This document shows positions 1 through 11,321 of a stretch of DNA of 64,000 nt, piece by piece. The notes beneath the pieces were generated by a model. The model saw nothing but the letters and a program-made list of their open reading frames with translations. It made no database searches and was not told where the DNA came from. The translations under genes were made by a program, and so were the position numbers. The stretch is from Aspidiotus rigidus (lineage: Eukaryota; Arthropoda; Insecta; Hemiptera; Diaspididae), in contig JAVHKY010000063.1 of the NCBI GenBank assembly GCA_035079385.1, forward strand, positions 1,364,001-1,428,000, read 5' to 3'. Position 1 is the stretch's first letter, and each line of letters starts with the position of its first letter.

Positions 1-374
1 TTTACAGAAGAATCAACATTAACATTTTCTGTCGTACCTTTCCTGGACGTTTTGTTAGTACAACATTAAAATCGCTCGTGGATACAATACTGAAATTGTG
101 CGATATCTGCGAAAATCTTTCACTTATCAATCGAGTTCGAGTAATTATCTTCCTTCAAGTCGGAATATTCTCTCTCCGAAAATACGAAATGCCAGGCAAG
201 GCGCGAAGCAAAGTTGTAGGTCAATGAACTGAACAGAACTTTCTCAGCCAATTAATTCGAATGAATTACGAATTTTGATTTATCAAAGTCGAAAAGTATC
301 GATAAGGCTGTTTCACGTCCTGAAAAAGTCCCGTCCAAATTGTACGTGCTGCAATCTCGGATGTTGACGAAGGC
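1..374. other. No recognisable feature
   Basis: AT-rich sequence with no recognisable coding or structural element. It may be the 5' part of the MULE remnant that follows, but nothing in it shows this. Confidence 0.4.
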
Positions 375-700
375 GTGCTCAGCCTGCTTCCAGAACAGGA
401 AGCATTATTGCGTACAACAAGGAGGACTCGTGCAGCTGAACTTCCGCCGAACCCTCGGAAGCTGTCACAACTAAGGGACCTGCCTGAATGTTACAAACAA
501 ACCTTGGCAGGTGAGCGCTTCCTCCTGCACGACTCTCAGTCATGGGACGGAAATAGCGATGATGATGAGGAAGATTTTCAAGTCGAAGAGGAGGCAGATG
601 AAGTGGAAGATACTACCGGTCGAGTGCTTGTCTTTGCTACGAAAAATAATATTCAAATTCTCTGCAAGAGTCCCGTTCGTCTAATCGGGTCAGTAAATTA
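375..700 (+). pseudogene. MULE transposase remnant, N-terminal part
   Basis: An open frame of 135 codons resembles the segment just before the catalytic domain of insect MULE transposases. It has the pattern PPNPRKLSQLRDLPE, then LAGERFLLHDS, an acidic linker (DDDEEDFQVEEEADEVED), then RVLVFATKNNIQILCKS. In the family this last block leads directly into the DGTF block that carries the first catalytic Asp. Here the match stops near 690 and the catalytic core is absent. The matching C-terminal piece lies at 1406-1666, so this looks like an internally deleted element. Family assignment rests on remembered family patterns; no search was run. Confidence 0.6.
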
Positions 701-1405
701 CATTTATTTTTACTTGGAGGAATTTACGTCTTCCTATCGTCCGTCGCCACATTGGCATACAAATCTCTCAAAGGCTTGTTGATTCGTAATCACAAGACTT
801 GAGCGTACATCTGAATTATAATCGACATCATCAAATGATATGGACTCGTAGTCCGGGGCGATATGCCACTTATTCGTCGGGTAACGGCTTACCCTTAATC
901 TGTAATATATCTGGGCTACAGCGTGCCTATCAATTACGTACTTGTAGAATTAACACCATAATATAATCGTCCCTTTCTTACTGACATTACTGACGGTGTA
1001 TATTCTTTGTATGCCGTTAGGTGAAAAGGAAGAAAACAAGGAGAAGAGTTAGATTCACAAAGCAACGCCGAAATAGAGGTTCATCATTCGTATTCTATCA
1101 TGCAGATATAATTTCATAATGTCAACACAGATATATTGTTTATGATTTGTCTATGTACGCAGTAATATATTTATTTGTATTATGTACATGATCTGGTGTT
1201 TATTGAATGCTGAAGAAGTTGTACTTCTAAGGGGGGGGGGGGGGGTTACGGGGATCAATCCACGGCGTCCGTTCAGCTTCCACTGCCTTCTTATAATATT
1301 TACGTCCGGAATTTTCTATTGAAGATTCAAAGGTGTTTAGGTACTCACTCTGCTGCGGGTAACTCATAAACACCTCACAGCTATTCACGATCGTAGGCCT
1401 GGTGA
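701..1405. other. Non-coding filler between MULE halves, with a G15 run
   Basis: No gene is visible between the two MULE pieces. A run of 15 G lies at 1231-1245, just after a short hairpin (GAAGTTGTACTTC). In a full element this interval would encode the DDE core; that sequence has been lost or replaced. Confidence 0.45.
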
Positions 1406-1666
1406 AACCATTATGAGGCAGCGCTACACGAAGAAGCAAAAACAAATAATGTGTCAGAGGGGTGGCACAACAGGTTCCGCCTCCTCGTAGCCAAACACCA
1501 CCCTGACTTGTATTCGGCTATAGGTGAACTCCAAAAGGAACAGAGTAACATCGAAACATATACCCTGGATTTAAGGCCATGCCTAAAAAAAAATGGGTTG
1601 ATCTGCAGGACCGAATCTAAGGTCAAGTGGCATCGTACCACGATCACGAAAATGACGACACCGTAA
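1406..1666 (+). pseudogene. MULE transposase remnant, C-terminal part
   Basis: In frame from 1406 the translation reads NHYEAALHEEAKTNNVSEGW followed by HNRFRLLVAKHHPDLYSAIG and ELQKEQ. This is the conserved MULE block TNN-SEGWHN-F, whose Glu is the third residue of the DDE triad, followed by the KHHP and ELQKEQ helix typical of insect copies. A stop lies just upstream at 1403-1405. After about 1580 the reading frame is no longer recognisable. It is collinear with the remnant at 375-700 and probably belongs to the same dead element. Confidence 0.65.
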
Positions 1667-1789
1667 ACGAATACCTTCGTACTTTAGCACATTCTATCAA
1701 GTTGTAGTAAAACCTAAGTATACATTGTACCAGTACCATCTTTATTGAATGTACTTTGCCAAGAAAATTCATTCAGTAGGTAGAACAAC

Positions 1790-1960
1790 TTTTCAAGTTT
1801 TTTTTTTCAGGATATTTCTTCAGAATTTTGTCCGTTCGGGTTCTTTTTTTTTCAGGATAATTGTACGTTCAGGAGAAAATTTTCAGGAAACAATTTTCAG
1901 GGAAAAGTCATTCAGGCTTTCGATTTTCAGGGTAAAAGATTCAAGAAAATGTCCGGGAAC
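1790..1960 (+). repeat. TTCAGG-rich imperfect repeat
   Basis: At least nine irregularly spaced TTCAGG, TTCAGA or TTTTCAG motifs occur within about 170 bp. They look like an eroded minisatellite. Each copy also resembles a splice acceptor, probably by chance. Confidence 0.5.
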
Positions 1961-2021
1961 GATATTGTGGGATTATCATTCGAAGTAAGAAAACAAGGGG
2001 AAAATTTGGTTAGGAGAAAGA

Positions 2022-3058
2022 ATGGAAACTACATGTATTATTACGGAGAGACAAAGAGATACTGGGGAATGGATTTTATGTTTGAGTAGATTTATGGAAA
2101 GATGTAATCGAAGTAAAAAAAGTAATGGAAAGAATAGGAGTACTAAAAATATAAATAGAGTCAAATATAATACTAACAATAACGCAAGTATATATGCACC
2201 CACAAGTGAAAAAGGGGAAATGGATAGTATCTATGAACTGGTAGAAAAAACTTTAAATGAAAATAGAAGATAATACAACGTAGTGTTGGGAGACTTGAAT
2301 AGCAAAGTTGGAAAAGGCGAGAAAATTGAAGGAGTGTTGGGACCATATGGTGTAGGAGAGAGAAATGAAAGGGGAGAGACATTGATAGAGTTTGTAACAA
2401 GAAATAACGTGAAAATAGCAGCAACATTCTACAAGAAAAGACCGAATATGAAGGAAACCACCAGATGCCAAAACAAAAAACGAAATTGACTACTCGTATA
2501 TCCTCATCAATGACCTAATTATAGTAAAAAATGTGAGCACTCTCGCAAGGTTTGAATTCTCATCTGACCACAGAATCACTCGAATGGAAATGGAAATACC
2601 ACAGAGAATTAGAGTAAGAAAATTTATGGAAAAAGGTGGAATGTCAAAAGAAATAATAATAGAGAAATACGAAGAAGTAAAAAAATAATATAAGAAGGAA
2701 AATAGAAGAAGGAATTGAGATAGGGTATATAATGATGTAAGAACTTTACAACAAAATAGAAGGGAGTCTAATAGAAGCAATAGAGAAATATGGAAAACCA
2801 AGAGACGAAGTGATAACGGACGACAAATTAACAAGTGAAATAAAGAACGTAATTAAAATAGGAGAGTGGATAAAACAAAGAGGAATAAAACGCGGAAACT
2901 GCAAATGGAACTATGTGAGTTGAAAAAGATGATTAAAAGAGAGATCAAGAGAGATATTCGAGACTACAAAGAGCGACATGCGAGATAATAATGGAACGTG
3001 CGTCAAGGAAGAAACTATAGAGAGAAATTTTATCAAAACAGAAAGTTGTTAACAAGTA
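2022..3058 (+). pseudogene. RTE-like LINE, endonuclease domain (piece 1)
   Basis: The fragment encodes a broken APE-type endonuclease of a non-LTR retrotransposon. Visible blocks are NASIYAPTSEKGE near 2190, NVVLGDLNSKVGKG near 2280 (GDxN metal and substrate site), GPYGVGERNERGETLIEF, then after a frameshift near 2480 EIDYSYILI, and SSDHRITRMEMEI near 2560 (the catalytic SDH block). There is a stop at 2271-2273 and a second break after 2685. The lysine- and glutamate-rich linker to the RT continues with stops to about 3055. It is collinear with pieces at 4730, 5766 and 7360. The GERNERG motif suggests an RTE-like or craniofacial-development-protein-2-like family, but the clade is not certain. 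Confidence 0.75.
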
Positions 3059-3059
3059 T

Positions 3060-4230
3060 GAGAAAAATTTTCTTGCGTAGCCAAATGAATAAAGATTATG
3101 TTTCATGCCCCCTCTTATATTTTAGCAGTCATCTTGAAATGGCTTCTACTGGGTCAAGCGCTTGCTCGTGAGATATTACTTCACTTTTGCCCTTACTTTC
3201 ATTGAACTATACACGCCTTTTGTGACGCTTCTGAGAAAGCCTAAAGAACAATTATCTACATTTGTGGGAAAAATATTTCAAGCTATTTTTGTGGGGCGAA
3301 AGTCTGATCTATTATATAAAGAGAAGTTGCAAAATCGCATTCCTATTTCACCTACAAACTTGGAATTTGTTTCCATTGCTTTAGCTTGCATAGGAGAAGG
3401 TTTATGCGTAATAAATTTGAAGTTAGGAAACCAGGCGAATGGCGTGTAGTTTATATCTTTGGGCTCGGGGGGAGGGAGAGGAGGGGTCATGAATGATTCA
3501 AGAGATGAAAAATCTGTAGCATTCATTAGTTTATTGATTGAAAATGCTAAGCAATCATTTTAGTTGACGTTCATCGAAAATCAATATGTGCTAGGCAATC
3601 ATTTTTGGAAAATGGTTCTTTTTAACCGGAGAAGTTTGGAATGCTCATACTATGAGTAATCGAATAGTGTAGGGTTACGATAAAGATTTTGCTTAGCAAT
3701 TATCTGAAAAAGTGGTGGTTGTCTTTCATTATTTCAAATTTAACGTGAGGACTAAGAAAAGAAAAACAATTCACGTCAATTTCGAAAATTCAAGATTGAA
3801 GTCACGGATGTCTCATGTCTTTTTCAAATAATATCAAAATGATTGTTCGAGACGATCCTGTAGCCAATATTCATAAAGGTAGGACAAATTTACCACAAGT
3901 CCGAGAAACTGCTGTTGTTGTTTCAGGTGATCTTACTGATAAAAGAGATATAATAATATTGGAAAAGAATTAGATTAGAAATTGAACTAAAAGAATACTG
4001 ATGATAAATAAATATCAAGAATTTTGAAAATAATTTGAAATTTTATAATATTTAGCGGGTTTACGGCTTGTATGATATATTTTGAGCTATCACCTTTCAC
4101 TCGCTCCGCTCGTTCGCCCCCTTCCATGGTTTAGCATAAGTCTGGTATGAAATATTTGGGGAATAAGGGTAGTAAACTGATTTGTCCAGTAATTTCCAGG
4201 AAAATTTTCCGAGTTCCCTTTCTCTCGGCT
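3060..4230. repeat. Repeat insertion splitting the LINE; no gene recognised
   Basis: The LINE is interrupted here. The left edge (AGCCAAATGAATAAAG near 3078) matches the start of another copy at 4947-5065 (AGCCAAATAAATGAAA) and an inverted copy near 29975-30005. A 95-codon ORF at 3162-3449 resembles nothing I know. Near 4090-4120 lies CTCGCTCCGCTCGTTCGCC, which recurs inverted near 57920 and 58055. Confidence 0.5.
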
Positions 4231-4263
4231 TCATGCAGTATATTATAGTACGCTTATACTTGG

Positions 4264-4404
4264 CTTAAGCCTAGTATAATAGAGCTAGTATAAACTACTG
4301 ATACAGACCTCCTAAGCCTGTAGTATAAAAGAAGCCTGAACCTAGTATGAAGCTAGTATAAAGGAGGCTTGGACCTAGTATAAGCCCAGTATAAAATGTC
4401 AAAT
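4264..4404. repeat. Direct repeat copy 1, CTAGTATAA-rich
   Basis: About 140 bp built from AGCCTAGTATAA-like words (CTAGTATAA, CAGTATAAAA, CTAGTATGA). It is repeated, diverged, at 4531-4677, with the same order of words and the same end (ATAAAATGTCAAAT). The same words occur in clusters elsewhere in the window. Confidence 0.75.
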
Positions 4405-4530
4405 ATTATACCCTAGCTGTGTACTGTATATTAGGTCTGATTTCACAGCCCTTCTTAGCCTACTTCACATCTGGTATGTCATGATTGTGTGGACGTAAAT
4501 TTCGGAATTACGGTGGGGGTCAGGTCAGCG

Positions 4531-4677
4531 CTAAGCCTAATACAATAGAGCTGATATAAACTACAAATACAGACCTCCTATTCCTATAGTCCGTAGTATA
4601 AAAGAAGCCTAAACCTAGTATGAAGCTAGTATGAAGGAGGCTTGGATTTATTATAAGCCTAGTATAAAATGTCAAAT
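4531..4677. repeat. Direct repeat copy 2, CTAGTATAA-rich
   Basis: Second copy of the 4264-4404 unit, offset by about 267 bp. It keeps the landmarks ACAGACCTCCTA, GTATAAAAGAAGCCT and AAGGAGGCTTGGA. Point differences are scattered, so the duplication is not recent. Confidence 0.75.
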
Positions 4678-4729
4678 AGTAGTTTACAAGGAAAGGCCAG
4701 TAGGGTGAGGGTCAGGTCAGTGCTAAGAC

Positions 4730-4921
4730 ATGAAACATTTCAACAAGAAGGGGGAATTAGAAACAGGTAGGGAAAAAATTATGAACGCGGTAACGGAATT
4801 TTATAAACAATTCTATGAAAGAGATGGTGAGCAAAAGAAGAAAAATGAAAAGGAAATGAGAAGAGAGAGGGAAGAATGGGAAATTGAGCCAGAAATATTA
4901 GGATGCGAATTACAAAATTAA
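4730..4921 (+). pseudogene. RTE-like LINE, endonuclease-RT linker (piece 2)
   Basis: A 63-codon frame reads KKGELETGREKIMNAVTEFY followed by KQFYERDGEQ. This is the short conserved block found just before the RT fingers in LINE ORF2 (a strand reading 'x-G-E-x-x-T-x-R-x-x-I', then a helix ending FY-x-x-L/F-Y). It fits between the endonuclease at 2022-3058 and the RT at 5766-6480 and probably belongs to the same dead copy. Confidence 0.65.
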
Positions 4922-4939
4922 ATCAAGATAAACAGGCAT

Positions 4940-5765
4940 AAAAAATAAAAATTTTCTGGCATAGCCAAATAAATGAAAATCATGTTCCATGTCTTTTATA
5001 TTTTATCAGTCATCCTGAAATATTTCAGTCTAGGCTTCTACTAGGTCAAGTGTTCGTGAGATATTATTCGTTTACCCCTTTACCTATCTTGGCGTCGTAT
5101 AAGTCTTGTATGAGAAATATTTTGAGGTAATTGTGGGTGTTCTATATTTTGAGGTATCAACTTTCGTGGGGCGAACGAGCGATCTCGCTGTTGTATTGGA
5201 ATGGTATGAGAAAATTCAAGTCTTCTATGAGAAATATGAGATAGCGCGAACTCGCTGTTGTATTGGAATGGTATGAGACAATTCAAGTCTAGGGGACTTG
5301 GAAAAATTTCGACTATCCAGCCATATATGATAGGAAGAGGGACTTGGAAAATTTTCTAATTATTAATTATATTAATTATTTAATTATTTATTTATTTAAT
5401 TAATTATTTTATTATTTTATTATTTAATTATTTAATTATTTTATCATTTAATTATTTAATTATTTAATTATTATTGAATTAATTATTTATTATTATTACG
5501 CGGGGTGTACTCGCAAATTTCTGAATCACCCACGGGGTAGAGATTTTGTAATTATTGATAATATTAATTATTTAATTATTTATTTATTTAATTATTTAAT
5601 TATTTATTTATTTATTTAATTATTAATTTATTTAATTATTAATTAATTAATTATTTATTATTATTACGCGGGGTGTACTCGCGAATTTCTGAATCACCCA
5701 CGGGGTAGAGATTTCTCTTGACGGAGGGAGGGGGGTGTACTCGCGAGTTTCAAAATCGGGGTCCG
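4940..5765. repeat. Composite repeat insertion with AT minisatellite
   Basis: It starts with a second copy of the AAATTTTCTGGCATAGCC element (compare 3066). Two copies of a TTAATTATTT low-complexity block (about 5350-5490 and 5545-5665) are each followed by a unique-looking unit (ACGCGGGGTGTACTCGC, then CTGAATCACCCACGGGGTAG) at 5497-5550 and 5665-5715. So this is a two-unit tandem repeat of about 165 bp. The phrase ACTTGGAAAAATTTCGACTA near 5297 links it to the dispersed family at 28.5 and 47.9 kb. Confidence 0.6.
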
Positions 5766-6480
5766 GCGAGAGAAAAGACATGGAACATGTCAAAAGTTTG
5801 AGCGATTTTAAAGAGGTACCAAAGGAACCGCTGATGAAAGTATTCAACATGATCCTAGAGAAAGAGTAAATTTCGAAACAGTGGAAAAAGGTAAAGATAA
5901 TACTAATACACAAGAAAGGAAATGAAAATGATATCGAAAATTATCCACCTATTAGCTTCACATAAAATGTCTAGGTCTATACAGAAATATTAAAAAATAG
6001 AATATATTGCGCACTAGATTCTTATCAGTCAGAAGAACAAGCAGGTTTTAGAAGAAAGTAATAAACTGTAAACCACATCCACACCCTCAACCTAGTTACA
6101 GAATAATCTAGGGAATATCAAATAAATCTCCATTTATTATTCATAAACTTCCGGAAGGCTTTTGGTCCTGTAAAGCAATCAAAAATATGGGAGGGATTAA
6201 GTAAACAATAGATAATCAAATAAGGTAATGAGGATTATAAGGAATTATTATAGAGAAGAAGAGACATACATAAAATGGGATAGAAAGCAACTAACATCCA
6301 TTTACTGTGAGTAACGGAATAAAACAAGGTGACCCACCCTCATCAAACACTTTCAATTGCGTGTTAGAGGAAATATTTGAACACTTCAGTGGGAGAAAAA
6401 GGTATAAAAATAAAGGGTTGCATTTATCGGAACGCGAAGGAAATAATGAAATCACGCGAAAAAAGCAGGAAAATCACAAT
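5766..6480 (+). pseudogene. RTE-like LINE, reverse transcriptase fingers and palm (piece 3)
   Basis: The broken RT shows its canonical blocks in order: LIHKKGNENDIENYPPISFT near 5910, SYQSEEQAGFRRK near 6020, LHLLFINFRKAFG near 6130 (motif A), and NGIKQGDPPSSNTFN near 6310 (motif B). In motif A the usual catalytic Asp (F-I-D-F) is read as Asn, and several stops break the frame, so the copy is dead. The palm then stops abruptly near 6480, where unrelated sequence begins; motif C reappears at 7360. Confidence 0.8.
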
Positions 6481-6583
6481 TTTTTATTAAAAGTAAAGCA
6501 AAAACAGAAAGTACACAATAAATGATGGGTAATCACGCGAAAAAAAAGTATTGGCCGCGACAATTGTTATACAGAACGAGATT

Positions 6584-6967
6584 TTAAGAAATGAACAGGA
6601 TCCGACAGCACGCAAAATTATACTGGTACCCGGTAACTGTATAATTAACAAGGAAAAAAATTATATTAATAGAGCTTTCTTGACCAGAACTGGTCTGCCT
6701 CTTTTTTTTTTCTCTACTTTTGTGACCAAGAAACACCAGTTTAGCAGCCGAGGGTACCACCTCACGTTTTTGTCGAATTTGTACCCCCAGAGAATGTTGA
6801 CAGATGAATTTTATAATGAAAATCGGGCACGTACAAGTGGAGGAACCATCCCGATTCAATGTAATCATCCAAATGTCCATCCTCCATCGCTTGAAATTGT
6901 CGAACGTGTTCCATTTGTGACCTGCAATGAGAAAAGGATGCTCATTGCCCCCTGACAGGAACACCAT
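6584..6967 (-). pseudogene. SWIM zinc-finger remnant of a MULE-like transposon protein
   Basis: This 127-codon frame contains STCTCPIFIIKFICQHSLGV, matching the SWIM pattern CxCx(n)CxH (Cys-x-Cys, then Cys-x-His). It is followed by IRQKREVVPSAAKLVFLGHK and a basic tail. In insect MULE-type proteins a SWIM finger sits at the C-terminus and is followed by a KRRRGRP-like tail, as in the second copy at 21056-21390. The catalytic core is absent. The region is inside the gap of the RTE-like LINE and abuts the palindrome at 6916-7051, whose left arm overlaps the first codons. Confidence 0.6.
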
Positions 6968-7051
6968 TTCTCTCTGATTGGATATTTAATCAGAGAGAAA
7001 CGGTGTTCCTGTCAGGGGGCAATGAGCATCCTTTTCTCATCACAGGTCACA
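6916..7051. repeat. Palindrome with 64-bp arms
   Basis: Arms 6916-6979 and 6988-7051 are inverted copies with 3 mismatches and an 8-bp spacer (GGATATTT). The arm begins TGTGACCTGCAATGAGAAAA. Such a hairpin could be a foldback end or the scar of an inverted duplication; the left arm overlaps the SWIM frame. Confidence 0.9.
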
Positions 7052-7359
7052 TTTATTCTCCTCTCGTTCAAACTTACGTACCACGGTACTTCTGATTGGT
7101 TTCTTAGCACTTTCACAATATTCATCAATGTACGTTAAATCCATGATTCAATCCTTCTGAAGAACAATTTATTTTTCTTCAGATATTATAAGTTGATATC
7201 AGGTGAAATTATATTAATAAGGACGTGTGTACATCGTCGCGTGAATCAAATATAAGCAGTAGTTATTTTCCGTATTTTTTACTGTGAAAAATCTTCGCGT
7301 TCAAATATTCATTTTCGCGTGCCATTATATATAACCCAAAAATAAATGGGAAATTTCTA

Positions 7360-7510
7360 AATAACTTGAGATTTACCGGTGATATTGTATTAATGAGTAC
7401 AAATAGGGAGGAATTAGAGGGAATGGCAAATGAACTAGAGAAAGAAAGCAGGGAATGGAACTGGAAATGAACATGAAGAAAACGAAATATATGAGTAAAG
7501 ACCGGACTCT
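7360..7510 (+). pseudogene. RTE-like LINE, RT motif C and thumb (piece 4)
   Basis: The frame reads NNLRFTGDIVLMSTNREELE followed by GMANELEKESREW. It aligns with the LINE block L-R-F-A-D-D-I-V-L-x-x plus the thumb helix EEL-x-x-x-x-x-x-L. The catalytic box F-A-D-D is altered to F-T-G-D. It continues the RT left off near 6480, so about 880 bp of foreign sequence lies between. After 7480 the frame is broken. Confidence 0.75.
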
Positions 7511-7894
7511 TTGGCATTTGTTAAGTCATTTCCTTGATGGGCAAACGATTTGTTTTTGAATGGTAAGCACTAATTATGATGAAAGGGGCAGAGAGTAGAT
7601 TTTTATTTTGCCGAAAAATGCCGAAAATAGGAAACCACCAACGGATAGCCGATAATGAAAATCTGCAGAAAGAAGTTCCCGTCAACCGATCGTCACCCAA
7701 CGTCGCCCCATTGTGGAGCACGGGAACATTTTCTTCGTCCGGCGACGTTTTGTGCGGTCACCCAAACGTTTCGGTCTTTCGGAACGCAAAATCTTTAGGA
7801 TCACGAGAAGTGTAGGCGTGGTTACCTAGGAGAGTTTCGGAACGCATCGGACAATATTTATCGCCGAACGTCGTCCGGAAACGTTGGTTGATGG

Positions 7895-8372
7895 TTTCAG
7901 AACGCGCCCCTTCATCTTAAGCCTGCTTTCTATAACACGAACACCACTAAGAAGAACTTCTATCGTACCAAACACCCCACTTCTACTGAGAGTACGAGTG
8001 CAGTTTACACTTTACAGACTCCAGTGCAATGACTGTCCCTACGCCTACATAGGGCAAACAGGCCGGACTCTTAAAAGTAGACTGAAGGAGCATGAGGATG
8101 CTCAAAGAATGAGTCAACCCAACAAATCAAATTTTGCTGCCCATCTTCTGGCGTCCGGATATTCGTTTCCAAGGTCTGAAAATGTCCATCTCTTGCATGA
8201 GGTTAGTTTTAGAAATAAACGCGTTGCACTAGAGACAGTATAGAAATAATCAAAGCTGTTTGTAATTTCTCCCCTTTAGTAAATAAGATACTTCCTTCAT
8301 CACACCTCGCTGATACTGTTTACGAAAAATTGCAATTTTTAAACTTAGGTGATGGGCGTAATCACGGCACGT
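7895..8372 (+). pseudogene. Penelope-like element fragment, GIY-YIG domain
   Basis: PLEs are retroelements with a telomerase-like RT followed by a GIY-YIG endonuclease. Here LQCNDCPYAYIGQTGRTLKS and RLKEHEDAQR form the GIY-YIG core (Y-x-Y-I-G-x-T and the R-x-x-E-H helix), followed by FAAHLLASGYSF. The preceding words resemble the connector (LKPAFYN-N-T-T-K-K) near 7915. A frameshift near 8240 moves the C-terminal tail (VCNFSPLVNKILPSSHLADT) to another frame, ending near 8372. The RT is missing. Confidence 0.75.
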
Positions 8373-10325
8373 AATATTTGTATTGTGATTCATAGTATGT
8401 TCCTTTCTTTTTTTTCTCACGTGTTAATTACTACTTAGTTAGGTTTCTCGCCTGTCGATAATTTATCAACCAAAAGCGCTCGTGCAAATTGTCATATTAT
8501 AGGACATTTGTATGAAACGTGTAGGAGTATATTAGCCTCATCACTACATATGGTGTTATGGAAATATCTATGCATTGAAAATATAAATGAACGAAATTGA
8601 AAATAAGTACTAGTTAATAGAAAGATAATATATTACTTGAGCTGGTTGCGATAAACGCGAACGAAATTCATTTCTTCTCAATGTAAATGATCTTAGACAC
8701 CAACGTCGGATTCATCGTTTCTATTTAAAACGGAGAAGAATATATGAAACGTGTGTTTATAAATAATTGAACACATTTAAATAAATCAACTCTATTTTTA
8801 GTAAACAAGCCAACCATTTCGAATCGATGTTGATTTTTTTTTATTTCTTTCTCTCTTTCTTTCCTTCAAAAAACAAACAGAGAATGGCTTGAAAACATAT
8901 TTCTGTGAACACAATTCTTACGCATATGAAATTCAGGATAGAAAAAAAAAAAGATAAAGAAAGAAAAAATTGACTTGAATACCGCGTTTGCTTTCATTTC
9001 CGTGTTTCGTTGGTCGCCACCGATGACGACTTTTTTCGGTTTTTTCGGTTTCATTAGAGAACAAAATGTAAATCTATTTTTTTTTCTCTTTTTTTTCCTG
9101 TTTCTTTCATAAGGAACGTACGAGCGACCCACCGACAAAATTTTTATGATGTGAGTTCTTATAAGAGAATCTTTGTTTCCACTACAGTGAGCATGTGCGT
9201 TTAATATGTTTTATTGAGGAATTTTATGAGTAATGTTTACTTGTTTTGAGAGATTAGAAGATCAGTTTTATTACGCGTTGTACGCTCTGTTTACGTTCTT
9301 TCAGTTTATTAGAAAAAGAGTACACCGGGCAGCAAATATAATACCTATCACTGTAATAATATGATATTGAACTGCGTTCTCTGCTACAGAGGATAGTCCG
9401 AAAAAATGCCATCCTCTTTTAGATTCATTTAAGCTAAACGAGGAAAATATTTGTTGCCATTCTAGGGATTATGGGAAGGGAGCATAATAACATGATGAGT
9501 CAGAGACGGGATGTAACCACTGTTACTGAGCTGAATTGAATATTCGATTCGTGATCGTACTTAGGTACTAACAGAGATCGAGGTCGCAAGAGATGTGAGG
9601 TGAGTTTAGACACGTAAAAAAAAGTATCGAATATAGCGTTAAACACATACAAGTCAAAACAGTTGTTGGGATCTGTATTGATATTACAAAATTTGAGGAC
9701 TGGACAAAATACCATTTCGCTGTAATTTACGGGGGGAAAGTTCACGACTTTTTTGAAAAAAAGTAAAGCTTTCCACCATTTCCTTCTTTTCCTTTCCTTA
9801 CATTTTTTTTCGGGGTGGAGAGAGGGAGTGTTTTCTACGACAGTAGAAGGTGAAAGTAAGTGAAAGGTAGATAATTAAGAGAGTTGGTGCTCAGCTCATT
9901 TTGGAATTGTCACAAAGAGCAGGTCGAAAACGGGGAAAACAGAGTTTGAGAAGGGCGGGACACGAGAAGAGGGGACGAACAGATTTATTATCATATTGGC
10001 TGTATTGACAAAATGGGAGGGGGAGAGAATAAACCTAAAAAACGATAGGAATGGGTAGGACGTGTGTGACCGATTCTGAGGAGGGGGAGAATAATTTCTT
10101 TATGACGGTTACTTTGACTGGAAGAAGTCCAGGGGACTGCTTTGCTTTCGATTGCTCCAAGTTTGTTTGAATGCTGATTTTTCCAAAAGTTATGCCGGGA
10201 GTATCAAGGATCGGTAATAGTTTCGAAGGTCAGAAGCAGCGGTAAGTACAGGGACAGAAATTTTGTGGGATAGAAAAGAATTTTTGCGAAGAGAATTGCG
10301 TCATATTCTGAGAAGTTGATGTGAC
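8373..10325. other. No gene recognised
   Basis: AT-rich sequence with A/T homopolymer tracts around 8825-9120. The ORFs at 8866-9138 and 9500-9745 are low-complexity or featureless. From about 9780 to 10320 the + strand is G-rich and purine-biased, with repeated GAGAGG and GGGGAGA words, and this runs into the tandem duplication that follows. Confidence 0.45.
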
Positions 10326-11262
10326 CCGGAATTCACAGGTAGGAGACAGATATAGAAGTGAATGTTAGTGATTGCAGGAATAAATGAATGAGCTGATTTG
10401 AGAATTAGTTGAATGTGAGTCCGGTATAGCCAGGAAAATATGAAAACAAGTTAGTCAACACTAGAAATTTGAGCTGGGGATGAGGAGGTGGAGATCTGTA
10501 TAATATGGCGTTTTGTTTGGTACTGAAAATGGAGGCAGAATTTTTCAATCAACGACTGATTATGACTCCTTGGATCGAGTTTATGTATCCTGTTTTGGGT
10601 TCAGATTTAGATCCGTTCGGTACAGTAGGGCTGGTGGGTTGGAAAATTGGTATAGAGATAATGTTCCTAATAGGTTGTCGGTATATTATAGTGTTGTGAG
10701 TTCGGAGATTATCAGCTAGATCGACTCGGACATCTGGGGAAGGGGTTAGCTCTGGAGAAGTGAATGATATGATAGGGGGTAGATGGTTCAATTTGAGGTG
10801 TTTGAATAGTTCCCCGGAATCCACAGAAAAGAGATAGATGTAGAACTGGATGATAGTGATTGCAGGAGTAAATTAATGCGCTGATTTGAGGAATTAATTG
10901 AATAAGAGTCCTGTACAGCTCGGAAAGATGAAAGTGAGTTGGTCAACACTATAGAAATTTGAGCTGCGGATGAGGAAAGATGGAGATGAGAAAGACAAGA
11001 GTATATGGAGTTTAGTTTAGAGAAAATGAAGACCGAATTTTTCAATCAACGACTGATTAGGACAACTTGGATCGACTAGGCGTATCCTAATTTGGGTCCA
11101 GATTTTAGATCCGTCGGTAAAAAAGTTTGTTGGTTCAAATTGGTACTGAGATAATGTTCCTAACGAGTTGTCCGTATATAGTGTAGATCGAGTCATATAT
11201 TTGGGAGAGGGTTTAGCTATAGAAAAGTGGATGATTTGGTAGGAGGTAGTTTTTTGGTGAGT
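10326..11262. repeat. Two-unit tandem duplication of about 488 bp
   Basis: Unit 1 is 10326-10813 and unit 2 is 10814-11262. Landmarks occur in the same order: CCGGAATTCACAG/CCGGAATCCACAG, GTGATTGCAGGA, GTCAACACTAGAAATTTGAG, TTTTTCAATCAACGACTGAT, GAGATAATGTTCCTAA. Many substitutions and indels separate the units, so the duplication is old. No ORF is conserved between them, which argues against coding function. Confidence 0.85.
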
Positions 11263-11321
11263 GAGGCGTCACAAGGACAAGTCGGGTGATGACGATTATT
11301 AATTAATTAATCAATTACTTA

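Noticed and set aside
1790..1960. Clustered TTTTCAG as splice acceptors of a gene
   Set aside because: No exon follows and spacing fits an eroded repeat better.
6551..6955. 134-codon + strand ORF
   Set aside because: It is the shadow of the SWIM-domain frame on the - strand.
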